From positions 124,001 to 188,000 of the forward strand of contig JAAKBF010000378.1 in NCBI GenBank assembly GCA_012656075.1: DNA of 64,000 nucleotides, in the 5' to 3' direction. Origin of the DNA: Phytophthora hibernalis (taxonomy: Eukaryota > Oomycota > Peronosporomycetes > Peronosporales > Peronosporaceae). Both the position numbers and the translations under genes were made by a program. Below are positions 1-13,700 of this stretch, in pieces (the stretch's first letter is position 1; every line of letters starts with the position of its first letter). The notes under the pieces are model-generated. The model saw nothing but the letters and a program-made list of their open reading frames with translations, was not told where the DNA came from and did no database searches.

Positions 1-1779
1 CGTTAGACGAACAGACCCGCTAGACGACAGAGATGATGCACCGCTCGCCAGCGACAGCGAACCGCTTGTACTGACGGACGAAGCACTCCACAGCGACACG
101 TCACCGCTCGTCGTGCTGGCACCAGTGCCCGCTCCGCTTCCCACGCTGATGGACCCGCCGGTCAGAGAGCCTTCGCCACCAACGAGTGTGACCGAGCCAC
201 CTGTCGTCGCTGAGCTGCGACCTGCTGTGATCGAGACCTCGCCACCGGGGCCGCTAGAGCCGTCGCCCACGTTCACCACCACGGACCCGCCGTTACCGCC
301 CGTGCTCGCGCCGGTGCCCAGCAATAAGTCGCCGGAGGACCCGGCAGTAGCACTCCCGCTGCTCAAGCTCAGCACGCCAGACCGACCCACCGTACCGCCT
401 GTGCCCGTACTCAGCGAGATAGAGCCGCTTGAGCTCGCAACGCCACGACCGCTCGCAATGCTCACGGACCCGCCCGTGCCACTCGATGACGACGACGCTG
501 CTCCTGTCGAGTCACCCGCCATCAACGAGATAGCGCCACCGGACATCGTGTTCCCCGTGCCAACCGACAGAGAGATCGACCCGCCGTGGCCGCCCGTCGA
601 TACGCCCGTGCTTACAGCCACGGATCCGCTGTCGCCCGCGCGGCTCGCACCACTCGTCAGACGCAGACTGCCGCTCGCACTCGCAGCGTCGGGCGTCGTC
701 AGCGAGATGTCGCCGCTAGACGTCGTCCGACCCACGCCACTCTGCAGCGAGATCGACCCGCCACTCGTCACGCCGCTGCCGCCGCTCAGCGAGATCGACC
801 CGCCAGCCGTGCCGCCCGTGTGTGTATCGCCCGACCTCAGAGAGACGAATCCGCCAGCACCGCTGTTGCCCGTGCCCACCTTCAACATCACGGACCCGCC
901 GTTGCCGCCGGTGCTGCCACCGGTGCTCACCGTCACATCGCCCACTGTGCCCGCCGTCGCAGAACCCGTCGTCAAGCTGATCACACCGGACGCCGCCCCG
1001 CCCGTGCCAGTCGTGCCCGAACCGCCATCCGGAGTGCGCACCAGCACACTGCCACTCGTGAAGCTGCTGCTGGCGCCGCTCGTCACCTCCACGTTGCCGC
1101 CCACGCCGCCAGTACCAGTGCTTGTCGTCGGACCACCACGCACCAAGACGCTACCGCCCGCGCCAGTGTTGCCACTGCCCACGGACAGCTCGATGTTGCC
1201 TCCTCTGCCGCCAGTCGCCAAGCCCGTCGTTAGACGAACAGACCCGCTAGACGACAGAGATGATGCACCGCTCGCCAGCGACAGCGAACCGCTTGTACTG
1301 ACGGACGAAGCACTCCACAGCGACACGTCACCGCTCGTCGTGCTGGCACCAGTGCCCGCTCCGCTTCCCACGCTGATGGACCCGCCGGTCAGAGAGCCTT
1401 CGCCACCAACGAGTGTGACCGAGCCACCTGTCGTCGCTGAGCTGCGACCTGCTGTGATCGAGACCTCGCCACCGGGGCCGCTAGAGCCGTCGCCCACGTT
1501 CACCACCACGGACCCGCCGTTACCGCCCGTGCTCGCGCCGGTGCCCAGCAATAAGTCGCCGGAGGACCCGGCAGTAGCACTCCCGCTGCTCAAGCTCAGC
1601 ACGCCAGACCGACCCACCGTACCGCCTGTGCCCGTACTCAGCGAGATAGAGCCGCTTGAGCTCGCAACGCCACGACCGCTCGCAATGCTCACGGACCCGC
1701 CCGTGCCACTCGATGACGACGACGCTGCTCCTGTCGAGTCACCCGCCATCAACGAGATAGCGCCACCGGACATCGTGTT
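1..1779 (-). CDS. Array A, terminal open piece running off the window
   Basis: From SGGAISLMAGDSTG the array A frame is open to base 1 (the last codons read SGSVRLT) with no stop. It covers about 1.45 units with no frame break. The gene therefore continues downstream beyond this window. Confidence 0.75.
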
Positions 1780-4700
1780 CCCGTGCCAACCGACAGAGAG
1801 ATCGACCCGCCGTGGCCGCCCGTCGATACGCCCGTGCTTACAGCCACGGATCCGCTGTCGCCCGCGCGGCTCGCACCACTCGTCAGACGCAGACTGCCGC
1901 TCGCACTCGCAGCGTCGGGCGTCGTCAGCGAGATGTCGCCGCTAGACGTCGTCCGACCCACGCCACTCTGCAGCGAGATCGACCCGCCACTCGTCACGCC
2001 GCTGCCGCCGCTCAGCGAGATCGACCCGCCAGCCGTGCCGCCCGTGTGTGTATCGCCCGACCTCAGAGAGACGAATCCGCCAGCACCGCTGTTGCCCGTG
2101 CCCACCTTCAACATCACGGACCCGCCGTTGCCGCCGGTGCTGCCACCGGTGCTCACCGTCACATCGCCCACTGTGCCCGCCGTCGCAGAACCCGTCGTCA
2201 AGCTGATCACACCGGACGCCGCCCCGCCCGTGCCAGTCGTGCCCGAACCGCCATCCGGAGTGCGCACCAGCACACTGCCACTCGTGAAGCTGCTGCTGGC
2301 GCCGCTCGTCACCTCCACGTTGCCGCCCACGCCGCCAGTACCAGTGCTTGTCGTCGGACCACCACGCACCAAGACGCTACCGCCCGCGCCAGTGTTGCCA
2401 CTGCCCACGGACAGCTCGATGTTGCCTCCTCTGCCGCCAGTCGCCAAGCCCGTCGTTAGACGAACAGACCCGCTAGACGACAGAGATGATGCACCGCTCG
2501 CCAGCGACAGCGAACCGCTTGTACTGACGGACGAAGCACTCCACAGCGACACGTCACCGCTCGTCGTGCTGGCACCAGTGCCCGCTCCGCTTCCCACGCT
2601 GATGGACCCGCCGGTCAGAGAGCCTTCGCCACCAACGAGTGTGACCGAGCCACCTGTCGTCGCTGAGCTGCGACCTGCTGTGATCGAGACCTCGCCACCG
2701 GGGCCGCTAGAGCCGTCGCCCACGTTCACCACCACGGACCCGCCGTTACCGCCCGTGCTCGCGCCGGTGCCCAGCAATAAGTCGCCGGAGGACCCGGCAG
2801 TAGCACTCCGCTGCTCAAGCTCAGCACGCCAGACCGACCCACCGTACCGCCTGTGCCCGTACTCAGCGAGATAGAGCCGCTTGAGCTCGCAACGCCACGA
2901 CCGCTCGCAATGCTCACGGACCCGCCCGTGCCACTCGATGACGACGACGCTGCTCCTGTCGAGTCACCCGCCATCAACGAGATAGCGCCACCGGACATCG
3001 TGTTCCCGTGCCAACCGACAGAGAGATCGACCCGCCGTGGCCGCCCGTCGATACGCCCGTGCTTACAGCCACGGATCCGCTGTCGCCCGCGCGGCTCGCA
3101 CCACTCGTCAGACGCAGACTGCCGCTCGCACTCGCAGCGTCGGGCGTCGTCAGCGAGATGTCGCCGCTAGACGTCGTCCGACCCACGCCACTCTGCAGCG
3201 AGATCGACCCGCCACTCGTCACGCCGCTGCCGCCGCTCAGCGAGATCGACCCGCCAGCCGTGCCGCCCGTGTGTGTATCGCCCGACCTCAGAGAGACGAA
3301 TCCGCCAGCACCGCTGTTGCCCGTGCCCACCTTCAACATCACGGACCCGCCGTTGCCGCCGGTGCTGCCACCGGTGCTCACCGTCACATCGCCCACTGTG
3401 CCCGCCGTCGCAGAACCCGTCGTCAAGCTGATCACACCGGACGCCGCCCCGCCCGTGCCAGTCGTGCCCGAACCGCCATCCGGAGTGCGCACCAGCACAC
3501 TGCCACTCGTGAAGCTGCTGCTGGCGCCGCTCGTCACCTCCACGTTGCCGCCCACGCCGCCAGTACCAGTGCTTGTCGTCGGACCACCACGCACCAAGAC
3601 GCTACCGCCCGCGCCAGTGTTGCCACTGCCCACGGACAGCTCGATGTTGCCTCCTCTGCCGCCAGTCGCCAAGCCCGTCGTTAGACGAACAGACCCGCTA
3701 GACGACAGAGATGATGCACCGCTCGCCAGCGACAGCGAACCGCTTGTACTGCCGGACGAAGCACTCCACAGCGACACGTCACCGCTCGTCGTGCTGGCAC
3801 CAGTGCCCGCTCCGCTTCCCACGCTGATGGACCCGCCGGTCAGAGAGCCTTCGCCACCAACGAGTGTGACCGAGCCACCTGTCGTCGCTGAGCTGCGACC
3901 TGCTGTGATCGAGACCTCGCCACCGGGGCCGCTAGAGCCGTCGCCCACGTTCACCACCACGGACCCGCCGTTACCGCCCGTGCTCGCGCCGGTGCCCAGC
4001 AATAAGTCGCCGGAGGACCCGGCAGTAGCACTCCCGCTGCTCAAGCTCAGCACGCCAGACCGACCCACCGTACCGCCTGTGCCCGTACTCAGCGAGATAG
4101 AGCCGCTTGAGCTCGCAACGCCACGACCGCTCGCAATGCTCACGGACCCGCCCGTGCCACTCGATGACGACGACGCTGCTCCTGTCGAGTCACCCGCCAT
4201 CAACGAGATAGCGCCACCGGACATCGTGTTCCCCGTGCCAACCGACAGAGAGATCGACCCGCCGTGGCCGCCCGTCGATACGCCCGTGCTTACAGCCACG
4301 GATCCGCTGTCGCCCGCGCGGCTCGCACCACTCGTCAGACGCAGACTGCCGCTCGCACTCGCAGCGTCGGGCGTCGTCAGCGAGATGTCGCCGCTAGACG
4401 TCGTCCGCCGCCACTCTGCAGCGTCGACCGCCACTCGTCACGCCGCTGCCGCCGCTCAGCGAGATCGACCCGCCACTCGTCACGCCGCTGCCGCCGCTCA
4501 GCGAGATCGACCCGCCAGCCGTGCCGCCAGTGTGTGTATCGCCCGACCTCAGAGAGACGAATCCGCCAGCACCGCTGTTGCCCGTGCCCACCTTCAACAT
4601 CACGGACCCGCCGTTGCCGCCGGTGCTGCCACCGGTGCTCACCGTCACATCGCCCACTGTGCCCGCCGTCGCAGAACCCGTCGTCAAGCTGATCACACCG

Positions 4701-7700
4701 GACGCCGCCCCGCCCGTGCCAGTCGTGCCCGAACCGCCATCCGGAGTGCGCACCAGCACACTGCCACTCGTGAAGCTGCTGCTGGCGCCGCTCGTCACCT
4801 CCACGTTGCCGCCCACGCCGCCAGTACCAGTGCTTGTCGTCGGACCACCACGCACCAAGACGCTACCGCCCGCGCCAGTGTTGCCACTGCCCACGGACAG
4901 CTCGATGTTGCCTCCTCTGCCGCCAGTCGCCAAGCCCGTCGTTAGACGAACAGACCCGCTAGACGACAGAGATGATGCACCGCTCGCCAGCGACAGCGAA
5001 CCGCTTGTACTGCCGGACGAAGCACTCCACAGCGACACGTCACCGCTCGTCGTGCTGGCACCAGTGCCCGCTCCGCTTCCCACGCTGATGGACCCGCCGG
5101 TCAGAGAGCCTTCGCCACCAACGAGTGTGACCGAGCCACCTGTCGTCGCTGAGCTGCGACCTGCTGTGATCGAGACCTCGCCACCGGGGCCGCTAGAGCC
5201 GTCGCCCACGTTCACCACCACGGACCCGCCGTTACCGCCCGTGCTCGCGCCGGTGCCCAGCAATAAGTCGCCGGAGGACCCGGCAGTAGCACTCCCGCTG
5301 CTCAAGCTCAGCACGCCAGACCGACCCACCGTACCGCCTGTGCCCGTACTCAGCGAGATAGAGCCGCTTGAGCTCGCAACGCCACGACCGCTCGCAATGC
5401 TCACGGACCCGCCCGTGCCACTCGATGACGACGACGCTGCTCCTGTCGAGTCACCCGCCATCAACGAGATAGCGCCACCGGACATCGTGTTCCCGTGCCA
5501 ACCGACAGAGAGATCGACCCGCCGTGGCCGCCCGTCGATACGCCCGTGCTTACAGCCACGGATCCGCTGTCGCCCGCGCGGCTCGCACCACTCGTCAGAC
5601 GCAGACTGCCGCTCGCACTCGCAGCGTCGGGCGTCGTCAGCGAGATGTCGCCGCTAGACGTCGTCCGACCCACGCCACTCTGCAGCGAGATCGACCCGCC
5701 ACTCGTCACGCCGCTGCCGCCGCTCAGCGAGATCGACCCGCCAGCCGTGCCGCCCGTGTGTGTATCGCCCGACCTCAGAGAGACGAATCCGCCAGCACCG
5801 CTGTTGCCCGTGCCCACCTTCAACATCACGGACCCGCCGTTGCCGCCGGTGCTGCCACCGGTGCTCACCGTCACATCGCCCACTGTGCCCGCCGTCGCAG
5901 AACCCGTCGTCAAGCTGATCACACCGGACGCCGCCCCGCCCGTGCCAGTCGTGCCCGAACCGCCATCCGGAGTGCGCACCAGCACACTGCCACTCGTGAA
6001 GCTGCTGCTGGCGCCGCTCGTCACCTCCACGTTGCCGCCCACGCCGCCAGTACCAGTGCTTGTCGTCGGACCACCACGCACCAAGACGCTACCGCCCGCG
6101 CCAGTGTTGCCACTGCCCACGGACAGCTCGATGTTGCCTCCTCTGCCGCCAGTCGCCAAGCCCGTCGTTAGACGAACAGACCCGCTAGACGACAGAGATG
6201 ATGCACCGCTCGCCAGCGACAGCGAACCGCTTGTACTGCCGGACGAAGCACTCCACAGCGACACGTCACCGCTCGTCGTGCTGGCACCAGTGCCCGCTCC
6301 GCTTCCCACGCTGATGGACCCGCCGGTCAGAGAGCCTTCGCCACCAACGAGTGTGACCGAGCCACCTGTCGTCGCTGAGCTGCGACCTGCTGTGATCGAG
6401 ACCTCGCCACCGGGGCCGCTAGAGCCGTCGCCCACGTTCACCACCACGGACCCGCCGTTACCGCCCGTGCTCGCGCCGGTGCCCAGCAATAAGTCGCCGG
6501 AGGACCCGGCAGTAGCACTCCCGCTGCTCAAGCTCAGCACGCCAGACCGACCCACCGTACCGCCTGTGCCCGTACTCAGCGAGATAGAGCCGCTTGAGCT
6601 CGCAACGCCACGACCGCTCGCAATGCTCACGGACCCGCCCGTGCCACTCGATGACGACGACGCTGCTCCTGTCGAGTCACCCGCCATCAACGAGATAGCG
6701 CCACCGGACATCGTGTTCCCCGTGCCAACCGACAGAGAGATCGACCCGCCGTGGCCGCCCGTCGATACGCCCGTGCTTACAGCCACGGATCCGCTGTCGC
6801 CCGCGCGGCTCGCACCACTCGTCAGACGCAGACTGCCGCTCGCACTCGCAGCGTCGGGCGTCGTCAGCGAGATGTCGCCGCTAGACGTCGTCCGACCCAC
6901 GCCACTCTGCAGCGAGATCGACCCGCCACTCGTCACGCCGCTGCCGCCGCTCAGCGAGATCGACCCGCCAGCCGTGCCGCCCGTGTGTGTATCGCCCGAC
7001 CTCAGAGAGACGAATCCGCCAGCACCGCTGTTGCCCGTGCCCACCTTCAACATCACGGACCCGCCGTTGCCGCCGGTGCTGCCACCGGTGCTCACCGTCA
7101 CATCGCCCACTGTGCCCGCCGTCGCAGAACCCGTCGTCAAGCTGATCACACCGGACGCCGCCCCGCCCGTGCCAGTCGTGCCCGAACCGCCATCCGGAGT
7201 GCGCACCAGCACACTGCCACTCGTGAAGCTGCTGCTGGCGCCGCTCGTCACCTCCACGTTGCCGCCCACGCCGCCAGTACCAGTGCTTGTCGTCGGACCA
7301 CCACGCACCAAGACGCTACCGCCCGCGCCAGTGTTGCCACTGCCCACGGACAGCTCGATGTTGCCTCCTCTGCCGCCAGTCGCCAAGCCCGTCGTTAGAC
7401 GAACAGACCCGCTAGACGACAGAGATGATGCACCGCTCGCCAGCGACAGCGAACCGCTTGTACTGCCGGACGAAGCACTCCACAGCGACACGTCACCGCT
7501 CGTCGTGCTGGCACCAGTGCCCGCTCCGCTTCCCACGCTGATGGACCCGCCGGTCAGAGAGCCTTCGCCACCAACGAGTGTGACCGAGCCACCTGTCGTC
7601 GCTGAGCTGCGACCTGCTGTGATCGAGACCTCGCCACCGGGGCCGCTAGAGCCGTCGCCCACGTTCACCACCACGGACCCGCCGTTACCGCCCGTGCTCG

Positions 7701-10700
7701 CGCCGGTGCCCAGCAATAAGTCGCCGGAGGACCCGGCAGTAGCACTCCCGCTGCTCAAGCTCAGCACGCCAGACCGACCCACCGTACCGCCTGTGCCCGT
7801 ACTCAGCGAGATAGAGCCGCTTGAGCTCGCAACGCCACGACCGCTCGCAATGCTCACGGACCCGCCCGTGCCACTCGATGACGACGACGCTGCTCCTGTC
7901 GAGTCACCCGCCATCAACGAGATAGCGCCACCGGACATCGTGTTCCCCGTGCCAACCGACAGAGAGATCGACCCGCCGTGGCCGCCCGTCGATACGCCCG
8001 TGCTTACAGCCACGGATCCGCTGTCGCCCGCGCGGCTCGCACCACTCGTCAGACGCAGACTGCCGCTCGCACTCGCAGCGTCGGGCGTCGTCAGCGAGAT
8101 GTCGCCGCTAGACGTCGTCCGACCCACGCCACTCTGCAGCGAGATCGACCCGCCACTCGTCACGCCGCTGCCGCCGCTCAGCGAGATCGACCCGCCAGCC
8201 GTGCCGCCAGTGTGTGTATCGCCCGACATCAGAGAGACGAATCCGCCAGCACCGCTGTTGCCCGTGCCCACCTTCAACATCACGGACCCGCCGTTGCCGC
8301 CGGTGCTGCCACCGGTGCTCACCGTCACATCGCCCACTGTGCCCGCCGTCGCAGAACCCGTCGTCAAGCTGATCACACCGGACGCCGCCCCGCCCGTGCC
8401 AGTCGTGCCCGAACCGCCATCCGGAGTGCGCACCAGCACACTGCCACTCGTGAAGCTGCTGCTGGCGCCGCTCGTCACCTCCACGTTGCCGCCCACGCCG
8501 CCAGTACCAGTGCTTGTCGTCGGACCACCACGCACCAAGACGCTACCGCCCGCGCCAGTGTTGCCACTGCCCACGGACAGCTCGATGTTGCCTCCTCTGC
8601 CGCCAGTCGCCAAGCCCGTCGTTAGACGAACAGACCCGCTAGACGACAGAGATGATGCACCGCTCGCCAGCGACAGCGAACCGCTTGTGCTGACGGACGA
8701 AGCACTCCACAGCGACACGTCACCGCTCGTCGTGCTGGCACCAGTGCCCGCTCCGCTTCCCACGCTGATGGACCCGCCGGTCAGAGAGCCTTCGCCACCA
8801 ACGAGTGTGACCGAGCCACCTGTCGTCGCTGAGCTGCGACCTGCTGTGATCGAGACCTCGCCACCGGGGCCGCTAGAGCCGTCGCCCACGTTCACCACCA
8901 CGGACCCGCCGTTACCGCCCGTGCTCGCGCCGGTGCCCAGCAATAAGTCGCCGGAGGACCCGGCAGTAGCACTCCCGCTGCTCAAGCTCAGCACGCCAGA
9001 CCGACCCACCGTACCGCCTGTGCCCGTACTCAGCGAGATAGAGCCGCTTGAGCTCGCAACGCCACGACCGCTCGCAATGCTCACGGACCCGCCCGTGCCA
9101 CTCGATGACGACGACGCTGCTCCTGTCGAGTCACCCGCCATCAACGAGATAGCGCCACCGGACATCGTGTTCCCCGTGCCAACCGACAGAGAGATCGACC
9201 CGCCGTGGCCGCCCGTCGATACGCCCGTGCTTACAGCCACGGATCCGCTGTCGCCCGCGCGGCTCGCACCACTCGTCAGACGCAGACTGCCGCTCGCACT
9301 CGCAGCGTCGGGCGTCGTCAGCGAGATGTCGCCGCTAGACGTCGTCCGACCCACGCCACTCTGCAGCGAGATCGACCCGCCACTCGTCACGCCGCTGCCG
9401 CCGCTCAGCGAGATCGACCCGCCAGCCGTGCCGCCAGTGTGTGTATCGCCCGACATCAGAGAGACGAATCCGCCAGCACCGCTGTTGCCCGTGCCCACCT
9501 TCAACATCACGGACCCGCCGTTGCCGCCGGTGCTGCCACCGGTGCTCACCGTCACATCGCCCACTGTGCCCGCCGTCGCAGAACCCGTCGTCAAGCTGAT
9601 CACACCGGACGCCGCCCCGCCCGTGCCAGTCGTGCCCGAACCGCCATCCGGAGTGCGCACCAGCACACTGCCACTCGTGAAGCTGCTGCTGGCGCCGCTC
9701 GTCACCTCCACGTTGCCGCCCACGCCGCCAGTACCAGTGCTTGTCGTCGTCAGACCACCACGCACCAAGACGCTACCGCCCGCGCCAGTGTTGCCACTGC
9801 CCACGGACAGCTCGATGTTGCCTCCTCTGCCGCCAGTCGCCAAGCCCGTCGTTAGACGAACAGACCCGCTAGACGACAGAGATGATGCACCGCTCGCCAG
9901 TGACAGCGAACCGCTTGTACTGCCGGACGAAGCACTCCACAGCGACACGTCACCGCTCGTCGTGCTGGCACCAGTGCCCGCTCCGCTTCCCACGCTGATG
10001 GACCCGCCGGTCAGAGAGCCTTCGCCACCAACGAGTGTGACCGAGCCACCTGTCGTCGCTGAGCTGCGACCTGCTGTGATCGAGACCTCGCCACCGGGGC
10101 CGCTAGAGCCGTCGCCCACGTTCACCACCACGGACCCGCCGTTACCGCCCGTGCTCGCGCCGGTGCCCAGCAATAAGTCGCCGGAGGACCCGGCAGTAGC
10201 ACTCCCGCTGCTCAAGCTCAGCACGCCAGACCGACCCACCGTACCGCCTGTGCCCGTACTCAGCGAGATAGAGCCGCTTGAGCTCGCAACGCCACGACCG
10301 CTCGCAATGCTCACGGACCCGCCCGTGCCACTCGATGACGACGACGCTGCTCCTGTCGAGTCACCCGCCATCAACGAGATAGCGCCACCGGACATCGTGT
10401 TCCCCGTGCCAACCGACAGAGAGATCGACCCGCCGTGGCCGCCCGTCGATACGCCCGTGCTTACAGCCACGGATCCGCTGTCGCCCGCGCGGCTCGCACC
10501 ACTCGTCAGACGCAGACTGCCGCTCGCACTCGCAGCGTCGGGCGTCGTCAGCGAGATGTCGCCGCTAGACGTCGTCCGACCCACGCCACTCTGCAGCGAG
10601 ATCGACCCGCCACTCGTCACGCCGCTGCCGCCGCTCAGCGAGATCGACCCGCCAGCCGTGCCGCCAGTGTGTGTATCGCCCGACCTCAGAGAGACGAACC

Positions 10701-13700
10701 CACCAGCACCGCTGTTGCCCGTGCCCACCTTCAACATCACGGACCCGCCGTTGCCGCCGGTGCTGCCACCGGTGCTCACCGTCACATCGCCCACTGTGCC
10801 CGCCGTCGCAGAACCCGTCGTGAAACTGATGAATCCAGATTTGCCTAAGGTTCCAGCATCTGGCGTTGCCAAATTTGCACTTCCGCTGGATCCATACAAG
10901 CTTGCGCCTGTGGTTAGATAGACGGCTCCCCGGCTGCATATTGATCTAGTGTGATACCCGCTTTTATAGTAATGTTAGCGCCATCGCCCGTATCACCAGT
11001 ACCTCCGAGTAGCTGAATGGAGCCTCCAGTGCCTTGGGTTGCATCGCCGGTCTGGATGTATGCGTCACCGCTGTTGCCGCTTAGACTTTTTCCGGTAGCT
11101 GCAAATATGCTGCCGGAACGCCCTGCAGGACCAGATACCTCAGTCGCAACAAACACGTTGCCAGAACTGGAAATACTACTCCCTCCAGATTTAAGCAATA
11201 TCTGACCGCCAGTTTGGGATCCGATCCCACCGAGCGCAGCAATAGAGCCGCCAACATCAGAACTGTTTCCAGCAAAAGCCAGCAGGTCGCCACCACGTAC
11301 AGAACCAGCACTTCCGACCTGTAGTTCAATGTTCCCCCTTCTTCATTTGGGAGCTTCCAGTACTTACAGCTACCTTACCCGAGTCGGCGGTACTGGAGAA
11401 TCCTGTAGTAACGCCGACCGCTCCAGATTGCCCCATTATACCCCTTCTGCAGTTTCGATTTGCACGATACCACTGGACGTCAATGCTCCGAATCCGCTGC
11501 GCAACATAATCGATCCGCCTGTACGGCTGTAACTGCTTCCACTAGTCAAATTAATCATCCCCCAGTTCCGCGAGTTCCAGCCCCGACCAACATTGATATT
11601 GATCCACCAGCTTGACTAGCAGATGAACCAGTAGCTAACGTAATGTATCCACTAGTCCCAGAAGCAGAAGCACCCGTTGATCCAACAAATGACCCCGAAG
11701 TCCCTGAATCACTGGAGTCACGGGAACTAATAGCGAGTGCCCCACTACTAACTGTACCTGCACCAGAAGTGATGTTCACTGAACCCCCAGTGGTTAGAAA
11801 GCTTTCACCAGCAACAAGATTCACGTCACCTCCACGAAGTCGATTTGACCCTCCTAGTATTGTAGCATTCCCGCCCCAAGCAGCGTTGCTGGACCCGACC
11901 GCGAGAATGACATCGCCGGCTTGTGAGTTAGTCGATGGCCCAGTAGAAATGTTCAGGTCGCCACTCACCAGATCCGCTGCTCCAGTACTGAAGTTCATCG
12001 CGCCAGAGCTACTTGCTTTGCCAGCAGAGAAAGTTGAGATGTTAACATCGCCCGTAGTACCACGATCCGCATTGCCCGAGATAATTACAACCGAACCGCC
12101 AGCGCTACTGCCATTTCCGCTGAAAATACTGACCGATCCACCGGTACGAGTTCTAGTGAATCCAATCCCAACCACAATATTCCCAGATTGGCCACTTGAT
12201 GAATTTCCAGACAGTAAGTTTATGTCGCCTGAGGCACCAGTGCCTGCTGAACCACTCGAAATCATCATTGGGCCGGTTGAAGCGCTACTTTTCCCCGTCT
12301 GAACAATCACAGAACCGGAAGTTGTCGTTCCAGAACCAGACACAACAGAAATCGACCCGCCGTTGGAACCATTGCCAGAAGCAATAGCCACAGGCGCACC
12401 CGATAGCCTCCCAGACGACCCACTAGCGATGTTCACGTAGAACCAGGACTTCCGGTCCTGCTGGTGCCAGATTTCAGCATCAACTCGCCAGTAAATCCGT
12501 CACTAGCGTCGCCAGTTGCTATCGTACCCGCGCCACTAGCACCGCTAAGAGAATTGCCCGAGATAAATGACACATTCCCCGACATGCTCGTGCCTGTAGC
12601 AGCAGCGCTTGCAATGTCAACAGTGCCGCTGGACCCACCCTTTCCTTCACTGCCACCAGAAGTGAAGTTGAGGCCACCACCAACACCGTTACGACTGCTT
12701 CCTCCACCAAATATAAAATCTCCTCCGTCTTTAAAACTCCGGCCAATCTGCAGCACAATGTCGCCACTACTACCATCGACTGAAGACCCCGAAACAAACG
12801 TTATATCACCGCTGTTTAGCGTCGAAGCACCGTCGTTGCTTTAATCCCACCAGAAGATCGAGCAGGTTGGGTCACATACTCTACCCCGCCAGAGGTTCGA
12901 CTACTGCTCCACCCACCAGAAATAACGGCGCTCCCTCCATCAGAGGCAGAACTGCCGCCAGCTGAAAAGTTCACAGTCCCTCCAACTTGCGAACCGCTCC
13001 ATCCGGAAATAACCGTCACATTACCACCAACAGTCCCGCCCCTACCCCCAGCAATACTCACATTGCCGGCCATCGCACTCGAGTCTCCGTCGCCACCGCC
13101 ACCGTGCCAGATGTGCCTGCGGTAGTCATTCAGACGACAAGGCCACTGACCCAGAGCTCACATTTCCAGCACCCACACTGGACACAATGCTAACACTACC
13201 GCTAGTCTGCCCGTCGCTCGATCCGGACTGTAGATAGATTGCACCCCCACGACCGGCACTGGAACGCCCGCCAGAGACCAAGATGTCGCCAACCACGTCA
13301 CGCGCAGCACCTGACGATATCGACACGATGCCACTTGACCCCTGGCTGCCACCACCAGACGCGATATCCACACGCCCACTGTAGCCTCCTGCGCTGGAGT
13401 TGCGAGAAGACATCGCGATAGCGCCAGACGCCGTTCCTCCTCCAGACAAAACGTCGACTCGTCCGCCCACGCCCGAGCTGCTGTTTCCTGATAAAATCTG
13501 GACAGGTCCGCCCGTCACGCCCACACCAACGCCGCCAGACAACCGAACAGCGCCTATCGACACCACTTCCCCCGGAAGCAATGTTCACGCTGCCAGAAAG
13601 AGATGCCACCGATGAACCCGTGCCAATAGCGATAGCACCGCTAGCCACTACTAGTCGGAGCCGTGCGGAAGAAACTGCGGCAGAAACGTCGCTGACGGCA

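Larger units (their letters stand above)
1..10822 (-). repeat. Tandem array A, unit 1,227 bp (409 codons), about 8.8 copies, truncated by window edge
   Basis: The landmark ccgtggccgcccgtcgatacg recurs near 583, 1,809, 3,034, 4,261, 5,521, 6,748, 7,975, 9,202 and 10,432. Spacings are 1226, 1225, 1227, 1260, 1227, 1227, 1227 and 1230 bp. Copies are nearly identical; the few SNPs include gacctc/gacatc at about 8,226 and 9,453, and gtactgacgg/gtactgccgg. The 1230 spacing is an in-frame extra codon near 9,747; the 1260 spacing is a local 42-bp duplication plus small losses near 4,405-4,515. The upstream edge at about 10,822 changes abruptly to unique sequence. The array continues beyond base 1. 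Confidence 0.94.

Noticed and set aside
586..10848. Repeated plus-strand Arg/Ala/His-rich frames of about 215 codons, one per array A unit, resembling basic DNA-binding proteins.
   Set aside because: They are frame shadows copied with each 1,227-bp unit; composition is an artefact of reading GC-rich codons in another register.
5495..10921. Long plus-strand Pro-rich frames (up to about 1,800 codons) and many smaller plus-strand frames across the arrays.
   Set aside because: They are antisense to the frame that carries the S74 domains and both introns. They have no recognisable domain and arise from GC-rich repeat coding.
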